From the NCBI RefSeq assembly GCF_029227915.1, contig NC_079883.1, positions 20,090,001 through 20,154,000 on the forward strand: 64,000 nucleotides of DNA, read 5' to 3'. This document shows, piece by piece, positions 13,113 through 27,400 of the stretch; within the stretch, counting starts at the first letter, position 1; every line of letters starts with the position of its first letter. The notes beneath the pieces are model-generated. The model ran no database searches. It worked only from the letters and a program-made list of their open reading frames with translations, and was not told the DNA's origin. The DNA is from Hydractinia symbiolongicarpus. Taxonomy: Eukaryota > Cnidaria > Hydrozoa > Anthoathecata > Hydractiniidae. A program made the translations under genes and the position numbers.

Positions 13113-14760
13113 TGGTGTTTTAAATGCAGGCACACAAAAGTTTAATAGGATGTCAAAAACAAAACAAAAAATAACCACACAACACACACACACTTTAATT
13201 TTTACAAAATTTGTTCCTCCTGTGTCATTGCACGTGCAGGAAATGTGAGAAAATTATACTCTATGGGTATAAAAATGTCCTGACACTATCCTATAAGTTT
13301 AACAAGTATTTTCAAGATTTTGTAGCTTGTGATAAAACTTTAAACAGGTACTAAAAGTGCGATTTTTGCTGAGAAAAACGTATTATTAGAAATTTGTTAG
13401 ACTTCTACTATCAGATTTGAGGACACTAGTCCCACATTTTTCAACGTTATTACTCTTTTAATTTTTTAGCATAAACTTTACCCCAATCTTTCTTTAATAT
13501 CTTGTTCTTTATTTAACATTAACGGAAGTCAAAAATAGAGTGATCAGGCAGAAAAAGGTTTTCTTAACAAAGACAAAAAGTAATGTTTTCTTAAAATAGT
13601 GCCTTTTATTTATGAACATGTGCAGAAATTAATGTTGAAGAAATTTTTCCACATGCAGAAAAATAATTGTATATTAATTAAATACTATTTAGCGTTTTTT
13701 ACAAATATTTTTACAATATTTTATTTTCCCACATGTCCTATAAGGATGCAGTAGAAGCCGAAACTACTTGTTAATTAATTTTTCATTGCGAGTTTTTATT
13801 GTTGTGTGCATTCTGCACTCCTAGATGAGGCAAATAACAATGCTCTTGGGGAACAATTATTTTGTTCTTCATTACATTTTTGGCTGCTTTTCTGTGCATG
13901 AAAAAGTACTTTTAATGTGACCGATCACACTGGCGTCATTGAATTCTCATAACTGTAAATGCTTCACATTTTTGTGGCATCAAATTATTGTCAACTTATT
14001 GTCGTTAAAAACGCTGTCCCCAAGTTTATGCAGGGGTTTTCTTTGGCTAATTTTTAGGCCTAATGAGGTCACTTTAAAATAATGTGAAAAAATAAACAGA
14101 ATAAGATGATTCAAAAGAGCAGATAAAATAATGGAGCAAAAAACCTGTCAAAAGTTCCAGGAGTAGTAAAAACTATTTTTTGTTTAAAAATTTTGTTATG
14201 TCCAACAATAACAGAGTGAGACATGAAAAATGTGGACATCATTATGCTGTGAAAATGTAATCTTCTATAATTCTATAATGTGGCCTATGAAAAAGTATAT
14301 GAAATGGGATTAACTTGAAAGCTACAAAATATCTAAAATGGAATAACCTTAAAAATAGTTTTTTCAGGACATGTTGCATATTCACGAAAATTAATTATTT
14401 ATTAGGATTAGTTTTATTTTGAAAGATATTTATTTTCACCTGAATTAATTAAATCTTTATAAATGATATTGATCAGTTAAAAATTTATAAATGAATTTAA
14501 TAAGTATATAAAATTAAAATTCTTCTTTAATTAGTTTTCTAACATCTCACTCTAGGCCTCTTCAACCTCTCATGAATTCCATTACGCTTGTTTTTTAATG
14601 AATTTCAGTAACAAGCATTCTGCTAGCAGTAATTTGGAGAGTAGACGTAACAGTTTACAGGTGTATGTGGCATATGATCAAGTAGAAAGGTGATCAGACA
14701 AAATTATGCTGACAGTGTAACATAAAAACTTATAAATTTTGTGTTTTACTTTTTCTCTAG
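13113..14760. other. Intron or flank before the first recognised PACS exon
   Basis: AT-rich sequence ending in a good polypyrimidine tract and AG at 14,759-14,760. No exon with the PACS N-terminal ATW-type motif was recognised here. Confidence 0.5.
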
Positions 14761-15446
14761 ATCATGCTGTTTGCGTGTTATTAGATTGCAAGTGTTTCGA
14801 GCATTGGAGCAAGATCTAAAGGCACTGGTAGTATGTGTAGCAATGCAGGTAATATTTTCATCAACATTTTGCCTTTTTTTTCTTGCGTCACACTATGGAA
14901 TCATTCAACAATAAGTTTTAAGGTTTAAGGAAATTAAATTTTTCAAAGGGATCAAGAAGAAGCCTTCGTTCTGATCAGATACCAGTGCAACCGTCTGGTT
15001 CTTTAGATGTTGATCTTGATTTAGTATTTACATTACAGGTAAAACAATATGTCCTCTTCTTTAATCGATTTAAAATATTACATATACATATATCTTCCAG
15101 CGAAAAGCTATAGGTAACTTGTTATGAAAATTTTGTTAATTTCATTATAGTATCCTCATTTTCTTAAAAGAAGGGAAAACAGGCTTCAAATTACATTGCA
15201 AAGGCGTAAGAAGTACAAGACAAGGACCATCCTTGGCTACAAAACACTGGCAGTAGGGCACATCAATATGGCCCAAGTGAGTAAACTACAAACTGGTTTT
15301 TCTAACAGGTAAATGCTGAAATAATGTTTTAAAATATGTTGAATTTTTTTTTAGATATTACAAGGATGGTATTCACCTCATCTTCATTTATACACAAAAG
15401 ATGGAACATCTCCTGCTGCCACTCTTAGTATTGCGTCAGTCAGCAG
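14761..15446 (+). CDS. PACS: PACS exons 1-4 found: furin/cargo-binding region
   Basis: Four exons (14761-14848, 14949-15038, 15151-15276, 15355-15446) encode the conserved cargo-binding (FBR) region. The third carries the most recognisable block, starting [13 protein letters not shown] and ending [15 protein letters not shown]. This basic RRKKYKTRT-type stretch is the hallmark of PACS and, as I recall, the region of the recurrent human PACS1 syndrome substitution. Exon 2 ends in [11 protein letters not shown], where vertebrate PACS1 has its CK2-binding segment. Introns here are short (about 80-110 nt) with GT-AG ends, unlike the huge introns that follow. The last exon ends in phase 2 (AG), which exon 23043 completes to Ser. 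Confidence 0.95.
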
Positions 15447-18400
15447 GTATCTCGTTATTATCTAATTTTGAATGAAATTCTATTAAGATTGACGATGTTG
15501 CATAGTTTAAACATAAATGTTAGATATACATTATTTAAAACTAGCTTGGAGAACTATTGTTGCACGCCAAGTTTAGCACAAATGGGAAACTGTGTTGAAG
15601 TCTTTTTGTATGTTATTACCATTCCTACAAAATAATTTTTTTAAAAATTGTCCAAAATTGTTTACTTTTTCCAAATTTGGTACATATCTCCCAGAGCTTT
15701 CAATATTGGCTATTACTCAAAAATACCCCCTTATCTTCAGAATCCTTAAAGGGTACCTGATGTATAAAATGATGTTAGACTTTTATTATAGAGCTTAAAA
15801 AGTTGGTTAACAAGTCTTTTTAAATTTTTTAAAAAGCTTTTTTCATCCTCGCTAATATAAAAGCACTTACCGTAAATGATCGATTAAGCCCCCACTCCCG
15901 AATAACCCCCCTCCCGAATAAGCCCCCTCCTCCAAAACCCATTTTGACAAAGTCCGACCTCCCTTTTTCTCTTTCCAACCATTATATTGAGATCGATTAG
16001 TCTTTGTTTTTATTATTATACTTTTAGAAAGATATGTGTTTATTAAAATCGTTGTTTTTAGCTCACTAGATTTTTGGATAATTTAACCCTCCCCTCCCCT
16101 CCCGAATAAGCCCCCTCCCCCAAAACCCATTTTGACAAATAAGCCCACGGGGGCTTGATCGATCATTTACGGTACCTTGGTTTTGACTCAAGTTTTCTAA
16201 TAAAATAAACTTCAAACTTTTTGAAATTTTTGAAATTCTGCATAGAAACAAGTTTATTGCACATAAAGCCTGTCTACACAACAACTACCTTCCTAAAGCT
16301 AGTAACATGCATTTTTAAACAAATACAGCTCCCCGTGTTGTCTCTGTTACCTTGATAAAAACAAACTTATGATTTACTGATATTTGATATATTTTACAGA
16401 CTGTAGCATATTTTACTGCTAAAAAGAATAGTGAATAATTAGTTTCTTTTTTTCAATAATAAAGATAAAAAAATAGCAAATTCATCATAAAAAAGTATTT
16501 ATTCATAAACATATTGTCTAGACATCTATGTGGTTCTAAAATGTGTATAATTTCTTCCACCTTGACCTTTTAAATTGTCCGTTTTTCACATGCCATTCTT
16601 TGGAATGTGCGGGATTGAGCTTATTGAATTGTTTCCTCTTGTTGCCCCTTTAAAAAAAGCTTTGTTAATATTAATTCTCGTTTCTTTTCTGTTTTAATTG
16701 AAGAGAATTTGATAGACTTTGATAAAGAAAAAGATGACCTTATAAATATTTAGGATATATAAAAATATCTCACATATCAAAATAGTAATTTTTGTAATTT
16801 TTTAATTTTTTGGAAAATATGCATTACAAAGTAGCCAATCTTCCCAGAGAGCATCACATATAAACTGCCTTAGAAATACGTTTTAAACTCAAAACGTACT
16901 ATGTTATTTAATTTCATTAAAAAGAATCATTTTGGAAAGTTTTGACACATGCTAATCAGACAAAATATGTTGAGGCATTCGAGGTACTTTTGCAAGTTAG
17001 ATCTACCTAAAAGATTTCCATGAGAACCTCCCAGTGATATATCCACTTTTTATAATCAAAACTTTGTTTGACTCTAGATATGGCTTTTATAAATGTGTTT
17101 TTCTTGCAGTCACCAGCGTCATTACATTCTTCTACTATAAAATTTTCGAACTAGCTTTGGTCTTTCTTTGTGGCATGTGACTTTATTTTACTTATTATTT
17201 TAGGTCTGCTTTAATTTTTACTGAGTGTTATATAGCCAAAAAATGCTTTTTCACCACAAAGTGAAACAAAAGTTCTCTATGAGAAAAATGTTATTAAAAA
17301 AATAAAAATATTCTGCATTAATGTTCTTACTTAGCTAAGAAATCGAATGAAAAGTTAAATACATGTGCATGATTTAATTTCAAAAGGATTTTTCTTGAAG
17401 ATGCAAGTTGTGAGATTTACTGATTCTTCAACATGGCACACATTTGTGTATAATTAAAGGAATTATTTTAAAGGCAATTGGTGAAATTTATTAATGGTTC
17501 TACATGCTGCACTGCCCTAAATATAATTGCTCAAATAAGTATAAAAAAAAACAATATCTGTCATAATTACCCCCCCATCCCAGTCTTATCTCTATAGCTT
17601 TTTAATTTTTTAACAAAAAGTGGGTACATCATTGGAATTAAAAGTACCTTTAACACTCTATGACAATGTTGGTTTCCATGTTGCATGGGCTCTAGCACAT
17701 AAAACAAAGGTCATAAAACCAAAACATAATGTTATGTGAGAAGTACTTATGGGGTTAAACACAATTCCTTAATCATTTATCTTAAAGAAACAATCCTATA
17801 CATTTATTTATCTGCATTTCAAGCTCTGTACAACAGAGGCAACACTTACAGAAATTTCCCCTCCAAAATTCCAGTTCATTACTGGTGTTGTCAAGATTTT
17901 TTTTTTTGATATGCTTTATAGACATAGCAAATTTTCTCGCACCTTTATTTATATAACATTTTGCACAGTTTGCCTTTCCAATGAAGTAGAGTTTTCCACA
18001 GGCCATACAACTAAAACTTAAGATTGACATGCTGCTAAATAATATTAAAATCAAAGAAAAAGTATAAGAAAGTATAAAGAACTAGATCAAGAGTTCAGGC
18101 TTCCTTGCTTCATTGTTTTTTGTATTAGACATTTTTAGCCCCTTACCCCTTGCAACGTTGCATACATTACTAGGTTCTATAAAAGACTGGGTAATGTAAT
18201 ATCTATATAATAGTGTGCCAGTTCCGTGTTTCTGTAACAGGCAAAGTGCATGTGTTCATTTTCTTTTGATGTTGCCGAAAAATGCATGTCTCAAATGTTA
18301 AATTTTCTGATGTAACGGCGTGACGCCAATAACACTACTTTATCATCAATATCTTAGTTTAAATTAATGAAGCCATTGCATTGGTAATTAGGGACCACCT

Positions 18401-21400
18401 GGGACCAATTTGGGTAATTTTTCCAAACCTGGATTCCCGAATCCGTTTCGGAATAAACGGGTTGATGACAGCATCAAAAATTATTTAAACCCCAATATTT
18501 TCGTAACAGTTGTCAAACGTACATGATCCTATACATTTTCTTGATTAGCGTTTCAAGATCTATACAATGAAGGCAATGACTTTATAAATTTCTAAAAAAA
18601 AATGTTTGCCTTTGACTGGCCCTTGCTGACGTTAGCAAAAATTTAAAACCCTTACATCTCCTTAGGCGTTCATCGAAAACATATGATCCTATACATTTTC
18701 TTGATCAGCGCTTCAAGCTCTATACAATAGAGGCAAAGTGAAAACAAGTTCTTAATTTTTTTTGTTGATGGGTTTGCTGACGTCATCAAAATTCAAATGA
18801 CCCTTCTTTTTCATTATTATTTTGCCTCAGTGGATTTTTCCATGGGCTTTATCGACTAGTTACAAATAATATGATAATTTGATTGTCGATTCTCAAAAGA
18901 TCGTCAACCAAACTTTAAGCCAAAACTGTTTTTAAAAGCACCTAAAATGTTATACCTTTGAATTGCTTTATTTTCAACTCAGAAACATTTGTATTAGTAA
19001 TTGGTATCGATAATGTATTAATATTTGGTATCAGTAATGTTGTATTGGTAATGCCTATAAAGTTGTAACGGTAACCCGTAAATAAAAAAAGTCTATTGAT
19101 ACTGATATATAAAGTATTGGTAAATATTATAGGTTGTTGCTATTTTTGTGTTGATTCTCATGCAAGCTTAAAAACAGAAAAAAAGACTGAAAAAAGTGGC
19201 TAAAACAGTTTGTACCAACCAGGCACAAAAAATACATTTGACCCTAATTTGACCCTAAGGGTGGACGATAGAAAGTTGCTATAAAAAAGCTTTTCACATT
19301 TCTCTCAAAAATTTGTAAACAAATACTTTCTACAAAGTCTGTTTCCAAGTTTTGTCAACGTTGCCATTTTAAATTTTTCGTAATGTAAACAGCTACTCCC
19401 CCACCTTTCCCATGATCATGATTTCTCCTTAAAAACGCTTAATTTAATATGTCATAATGACTCTTATTGTCGTTGTATCCAGACTTTACTAAGTGCACAA
19501 CAAATTGAAGTTCGAAAGTACACGGACTGGTAAATAAAGTTCCTAGCATAAAGAAACGAAAATTGTGTTTACAAAAAAGATTTTTTACTCTTTCCTTTAA
19601 AATAAATCTTTAAAAAAACATTTGAAGAAGAGCATGGTTATATAAATAGTCATAGCAAGGTTTCTGTAAAGTTTGGCCGTGTTTTTTTAGTTTGATGATT
19701 TTATTGATGCAAGACAGGTTTCTTGACTAGCATCATAAAGCCAGCCACCAACAACAACTAGCTAGCTAGGAAGTAGAATTGATATCTAATTTTTATATAT
19801 ATGTAGCCATGTTCTTTATACCTAGCTAAGTCTCCAGTTTATATTTAATTAGCCAGCTATAACCTGCTGAAGCTAGCTAATGTTAGCTTTAAACTAAAGC
19901 TCCCCAGTACCTAGGTCACCTGTAAGTTTTGTGTTGCTATTGCATGTAGCTAGCTACTGTAGTTATCTTAATGGTCTGTGCTAGGAATATGGCTGTAACT
20001 TGTTTGACTTGATCTTTTAAGCTTAAATTGGAAGATATAAGCCACAACACCAGGACCCTTTTTTATACAAATTTATATATATTGTATTTTTCACATTTTA
20101 TGTAACTAAACTTACATCGATTGCATGCAATATGTGTGGTGATTTTTGTTGTTCTAGATGTTCTGACTCAAATGTTTTTGCTGTTATTTAAGAAAAGTTT
20201 AAACTTTTTTGAGGAGGTACTACATATTAACACTGAAAGAACCCTTGTTTTTTTTTTTAATTCTTACTTTACAGAGGTTTTTGACATTATAAGGAAAATT
20301 TACGTAGCTTTTTCACTTTTTTTTAATTGGTTGCAGTATTTAGATGGGTTTTTAATTATTTATTTATTTTTTATTTTTATTTTTTTCGGTGGGGGAAGGA
20401 TTTACATGGTTTTTTACATTTAGGGTAACAAAATGTACCGGGAAGGCTTGGATGACCTTCCATCAAGCGTTATTAATCCTGATAATTTTAACATTTTTCT
20501 GATTCTTCTTTTAGTTTATGAAGTTCTTTACTGCAAAAATTTCTGAAAATAAAGTATAGAAATTAATTATTTTTATAATGTAAATTCAATGTGTTCTAAA
20601 TTGTGGTTTTGACATTTTAGTGTATATATAAAAGAGTTTGTGGACAAAGACATATTAGCATACTGAAAGAACTGACTTTTTTTTGATTTAGAATTACATT
20701 TTTTTTACATTTAGTGTAAACTTTTGTGCGCATGGCCATATTTAATACACCAAAATAGCTACTTTGTTGATTTCGATTTTTGTAAGCTATTTTTTTCTTC
20801 TTTTTTGACATTTTGATTTAACTAATTGTTGTAGAAGGCATATACAATATGCATATTAAAATAATGGAATTTTGCAAATTCATGTTTTACTGCACAATTT
20901 TAACATTTTATACAAACTTTTTTGGGACAGAATGGTATGAAATAGATCAAAATACCTGATCTTAGTTGTTTTTCATTTACAGGCTGTGGCTTGTGAAACT
21001 TAAAGATGAACATTTTGTGTAAGACGATTACATAACATATACTGATAGAACCGATTTTTGATGCTTTAGATGTCATAACTGACATTTTTTTACGACATTT
21101 CATGTTAATTTTGTGAGGAAGGACCATACACAGAAGAAGAATTAGATTTTACACCTTGCAAGCTGTGTTTTTTCTATATTTTGTATAAATTCTTACCAGG
21201 GAGGACTATGTGCAACATACGGAAATGACTGATTCTTCTTCATTTCAATTTGATGCGTTCCAAATCCTAGTTTTTTGAAATTTTGTGAAGATGTAATGGG
21301 TAAGGACAACATAGAAAATGTGATGCTCTCTAGGAAAATCTACCTCTTCTATTTTTAAATCGGTTTTTTAAAACAATAGAATAAAATAGAACAATAGGAT

Positions 21401-24400
21401 TATGAGAAAACTGTGAATCTTTAAATTTGCTGTATATCATTCTAAAATGACTAGAAAACGTCCCTGCAAAGCTTTAAAGTTGCCGTATTTCATTTTAAAA
21501 AGACCAAAAACATCCCTGCGAAGCTTTAAAGTTGCTGTATATTTTTCAAAAATGACAAGAAAGCGTCCCTGTGAAGTTTTTAAGTTGCCGTATTACAATC
21601 TAAAATGACGAAAAAACGTCCCTGCGAAGCTTTAAAGTTGCCGTATTTCATTCTAAAATTACAAGAAAATGATCTGCGAAGCTCTAAAGTTGCTGTATAT
21701 CATTCTAAAATTACGAGAAGTAATTTTTCTATTTGGTTAATTAACTACTCACTTGATACACGTAACATAGAATTTCGAATTTTCTATTTTTAAAAATAGA
21801 ATTTCGTATTTTCTATTTTTAAGAAATACAAAATCCATATTTTTTAATACGAAATTTCTGTATTTCATATTTTTTAATATGAAAAGAGAAGTGGTCGATT
21901 TTCTTAGAGAGCATCACAAATGTAAAGAACTGATTTTTGTTGAATCAGAAGTACTCCCTACAACCATTCTTTTTTTTTATACTTTGTAAAGTTTTTGTGG
22001 GGAAAGAGTGTATGCAATATCAGCGAAATAACTGATTTTTGTTGCAAACCATTTTTTTACATCTCGGATAAATCTCGGATTTTTGCCAGAGGCACAATTT
22101 ATTGTTTATTTTTCACATTTTGTGTCAACCTTTGGCAGGGTTTGCAAAAAACTAACTGATTTTAACATATACATTGAGAAAGATTTGTGTTTGACACTGA
22201 TCAGCTTTTTTGTGAGACATTTTGTATGTGACATTTTTAGCGATTTAAATTTTATGGGTGAGATGTATTTTGAAATGCTTTGGTAAACTTATGAATAATT
22301 TTCACATTATCAGAGGGTCAAGTCATTTAAATGTCACATAACTGCAGTTGTTGGACACCTTTTTGTTTGACAAGTTTTTTGGTCACTTATATAATAATGG
22401 AAATTGTAAGATTCGCACTGCTGTATTGTTTGTTTTTTGCTGGACGTATATCTGTTACATAAATTAAATGATTAAAATGGGCATACAGCTAGTTGTACTA
22501 CTAATTTAAGTGGATAATATATATGCTACGAATTGTTTTCATGCAATTAATATATTATGACTAATGAAAATAAATGCAACAAAACTTTCCTAAAAGTTGT
22601 GTCAATAGGTACAGCAGTGTACAAACTAGCTAAATCGAAAATCGAAACCATGAAATTCAAATTGAACTTTTTCTTTTTTAACAAAACCTAGTTTTTACGA
22701 CCTTTTGCAACCATCTTTAAAAAATAATTATGTTTTGTTACAAAACCCAAACAAAATAGCTATCAGTTAATAAATACAATATAAACTGTTTTATCTATTT
22801 CTTCCGTCAGCATATCGACCTTTCAAGCTTGGTCTATACATTTGACTTTGGTACTGTCTCTGGGTATAGATAATAAAACAATATATATTGTATTAAAATA
22901 GCTGAAACATCTTACATACCAATCATGTTGTTCTTGGATTGTTTTAAATGTTTGTAATGCCTTCTAAGTTTCCCTATATTTATGTAGAAGATTATTACAA
23001 CACTATAAGCAAATTGTATGTATTAACAAAAACTCTTTTTAGTGAGCCAGTTGAAAGGGACCTGAATGTTAGAAGACATCCTATAGGTATATTAACTACA
23101 ATTACAACTTGCATTCAAAACACATTTTTATACACAGGACACGTTAGATTGTTTCTATTTCGAACGTTCTTATTGGCAGAACGATTTATTTTTTCAGCTT
23201 CAATGGCAGAACCTAGTTCTGATGAAGAAGGTGACGATGACTCTTACAGCAGTGATGTGGAAGACAGTGCTGGTGAAATGGACAGTGCACGAGTATGCTT
23301 ACTTTATTTTACTGTTATCCAACAACCTCAAACAACCTCTATGTGTTAATAAAATAGAAAACTTAACAGGTTTGTTAAAATCTTCTTGCTACATACATAA
23401 AACAAAGGAGAAGAGAATTCATGTCATTTACGATTCTGGTTTTTCAGAATCGCCACAGCAGACTTAGGTAAGTCTACAGAGTTGCCGTAAACCTAAAATT
23501 ACATACTACGAAAGAAATTACATAACATTCGTAATTATATCGCGAGGAATATGTGTAGCATGTATATTTGTAAAAATTAGTAATGGTACACACTTCTTAC
23601 GAATGGGTGGAATAACACCCGAAACATTGAAAAAATATAAAAAAATATCAGTGGTTGTTTTATTTTCCCTGATTCAACGAATTGACTCACACTGATATAA
23701 TGCATGTAAAAAGATCTTATTTACTTAGTGCCTTAAAGAATCACCAGTAAAAGCTTTTCTTGGATTAAAATTCAATCTTTGTAGCAATCCTTATACAACA
23801 TGCTCACCATCTACTTGCCCCTCAAATGTGATCATGTGACATTAAATCCTTTTTAGTATGCTTTTTGTTTTTTGAATAGCTTAACTTGGTATTTTTCACT
23901 GTTTACAAGATTGAAAAACAACTGTTAGTTTGAAACATCAAAAAAAATTTATGCTAATACTTCAGTTTCATCTGTCTGCCTGCCTGCATATGACTTCTGC
24001 CAAAATGATATTTTATGTCTCACAGGTCAAAGTGTCAATAAATGAAATTCTGTCATCAAAATAGATAACCTGTGATCAAAATAGTTCTTTGTAATTGTTT
24101 TGCTAATCAAGAGGATGCTTCCAGAAGCTCTTCAATTATTATGTACCAAAAAGTAGAGTCCAAATGTATGCACTATGCAAACCATATCCTGCAAGTCGAA
24201 AGCCCTTTTATCTTTTGTGTATTGTAATTACTTTAATGTTTTTTGCGAGAGCTATATTGCGAGTGATTAACTAAAGCTTTACAATAAAACAATACAGAAC
24301 TTATTTCCTCATAACTGCGTGTTTCGTTTTTAGACTTATTGACAATAAAATCCCCTTAGGTATCACACAACACACAAAAAAGCATGTTTTTGAATAAATA

Positions 24401-27400
24401 TCTTTTTCAACATTTTATTCTATACTTTTTTCAACAAAACATTATACACAAGGTTATAAAAATTGTGCATGAAACTATTATTGTTAAGAAAAGTTTTTTG
24501 TTTAAAAGTTTTTAAAAAAATATTCTAAACATTTTATTTCTATATTTTTTAGAAAAATTTATAATAACTTGCAGCATAACTTTAATAACAGGTTTTTGTG
24601 GATAAAAGAATTTTTACCTAGAAAAATTCCCTGTAAAGAAGCCATATTAGCCTTTTACAGTAGTATCGTTTTGATTAATTTTTTAGCGAAATATGGCACC
24701 CTTTTAACCGTGTACAAACCTGTTTTGACAACAACTTTAGCTTTTTTTGTTGCCTTTCGATAGTTTTTAACTACTACGACAGCGTTTTAATGCAGCGAAA
24801 GTTCATTTTTAGCACAACAAAAAAGTTTTTCTCACAGCAAACTAAAGAAAGGGGTGTCAAATTCTGTAGAAGTAGATTAAACCCGCTGGTAATCACCTAT
24901 TTTGGTGTGCCTAAAATTGTAATGAAGATGTAGAAAAGTTAGTGGAGCTATGGAAATCATTGTTACATTTGCAAACCGTCACAATCTCAAATGGTACATG
25001 AAATATAAACACTTTGGTCATAAAACTTACACAAAGGAACAAGCAAGACGAAAAAATTGAATCCAAAAAATAAATTGTTATGCTCCTAAACGACAAGAGT
25101 TTGAACTGAACCTGATGGCATTGCAGGTGAAATTAGCCATTTTCTATTACAACCATAATGTAGGGCGAAAGCAAGTCATTGTCACTAAGAAGAGGAGGGG
25201 ATGTGGTTCTTTGGGCAAGAAGAGATGGTGATTAGAATTTTAAAGGAGTGAATTGCGAAGTCAGTCAAGGAAGAAAAATGTCATGATTTCATTGAAAAGT
25301 TGCTAACCAAAGTGGTGGGATGAAAACTAAATGGTCAAAACATTTATGAGAAATTAGAGAATATGGAATGCAGATTGGAAACTCTAAAGAATATTATTCA
25401 AGTATACTTGAAAACAATACAAAAGTAAAACAATTTTCTCCGCTAATATTTTAGTATATTGCGCACTGCCATTTACCAAGAAAATAAATCTAAAAATGTT
25501 AAAAAGTGTGTTTGAAGGCATAATTCCTAATTTAACATAAATGTTGTTAAAATGTCAAATGTCAAATCGCATTGAATCCCCCACACAAAACTTAACAAAA
25601 GATAAAGAAAAACAGCTTGCAAGGTGTAAAATCTAGTTAATAGAAATTTAGAACAACAACACTCACAAAAGCGACATTAACAACACCGACAGTTACAATG
25701 CTGACAATCACAACAACATCGATAACAACGTCAGAAATCTTATAAGTGATTACGTTGAAAACCTTCGATATTTTTATGTGGAATGTCAAAAAAGCAGGCT
25801 TGCAAGAAAGTTCTTTACGCATTTTAAATATTGTTTTTTTCCTAAAAATGTAAACAAAAATATCAAAAAGCCATAGTTTGAAAAACATCAAATTTAAATC
25901 TAGAAAAATCAGTCATTCCGGCCTAATTAAACGCCGAAATAATATAAATTAAGGGTTTTTCCCACAGTCTATTTAGATGTTATGCAACACTCTTAAATTT
26001 TTTTATTAAGATTTTTCCTTTAAAAAGCAAATTACTTATATTTCTTGAGATTAAGACATCAATAATGCAATTACTATTACTGTAGCAACTGTAACTTTGA
26101 AGACAAATAACTTGCAAACAGATGAAAACGACTGACATCATATCTTGCATACGTAACTAGGGACCACTTGGAACCACAACTAGTTTCTATGTGGAATCCA
26201 AGATGGTGAGCATTTTTCATAAGAATTGCTAAAAAGATTGAAATTTAACAACAATGCTGGTGATTGTTACTAGTGGTTCTTTAATGCACTAAGTAAATGA
26301 TCTTTTTACATGCATAATGTTATCTAAACTGCCTAACTTTCATAGTATGGAGACTGATTTCAGCGCAACTTTGTAGACTTGACTAAGCCTTTTTAGATTT
26401 GCCTAAGCCTGATATGGTGATTTTTAAAAGACTTTTTCACTTAAAGATTAGTATTTCCTCATCTGAAAAATTCTTTTAATAAGTAATGCAAATGTAAGAT
26501 TTTCTTGACTCAGTAATGTAATCCAATGATTGATTTTTCAACATGAACTAATATTGATTTTTATCAGACAGATTCTGGAAGTGGTAAATATTCATTGTTA
26601 AAACTGTGTCATACCATTATTAACAGCAAAGAAATTATGTTGTTTTGCATTTTTACATTTAGTATTGAGTTCCTGCGCCCCTTTTTTAAGTCAAATAAGA
26701 ACTATTTTGTCTTTATAGGAAACCTATTCCAGACATACTTCTAGACATCGAAAGGTATGGTAATTATTTCTAATATGTAATGACTTTTAATTTTTCGCTT
26801 TATCTTTAAAAATCTTACTTTTCTTCATCTTCTTTTTCTAATTTTGACCAGTTGATATACATATTTTTTAGGTTTCATCAAGAAACTTTAAGCAAAAGAT
26901 TATCCAAGCCCTGTTTAAAAAACTAAAAGTGACTGATGCTGTAAGTTTTTTTTTTTTTTTTTTTTGTATGAATCTGATTGACAACTTATGCAAGTGGTTT
27001 TTGTTATTTATGGATATTATGAAATTCTACTAACTGGTTCGGCCAGATTTCGACGTTTAAAAACCCATTCAATCAACAAAAACTCCAGCAATTAGCTAAT
27101 GAGTTTGGAGTACCTGGTTCTGAACAGAATTGGAGGAACGAAACCATTTTCAGTAGTTGGCAGCTTCATCGCAAAGACTATCCTGGTTCAGGACCAAGTA
27201 ATTTCGATGAAGACTCGTGGAGTCGCTGGATTATTGAAAAAAGCCAGGGCCTTACTCCCATTGGTATTGAGTGGTTGTTGCAAAGCATAAGATTTTATGC
27301 TTATTTTATTCTCGACAGTCAGGCAAAAGCAAGGTCTGGAATAATTGGAAAACAAGGCAGTGCGATTGATGCCCAACGCTCGTACCTGAGAACTTTAGAG

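Larger units (their letters stand above)
15447..23042. other. 7.6-kb PACS intron rich in repeats
   Basis: The intron joins exon 4 to exon 5. It holds a TA-flanked MITE (15,868-16,174), a dispersed repeat (17,780-18,850), the inverted family A array (20,430-22,300) and a 53-bp minisatellite (21,424-21,722). The remaining sequence, including 16,200-17,750 and 18,850-20,400, shows no coding signal; a run of GCTAGCTAG words lies near 19,750-19,950. Confidence 0.6.

Noticed and set aside
21424-21722. CRISPR-like array
   Set aside because: The whole unit is repeated with drift and there are no unique spacers; this is a eukaryotic minisatellite.
11030-22300. Inverted arrays at 11-13 kb and 20.4-22.3 kb as termini of one large transposon
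   Set aside because: Well-conserved PACS exons lie between them and a third forward copy exists at 25.4 kb; a dispersed repeat explains this better.
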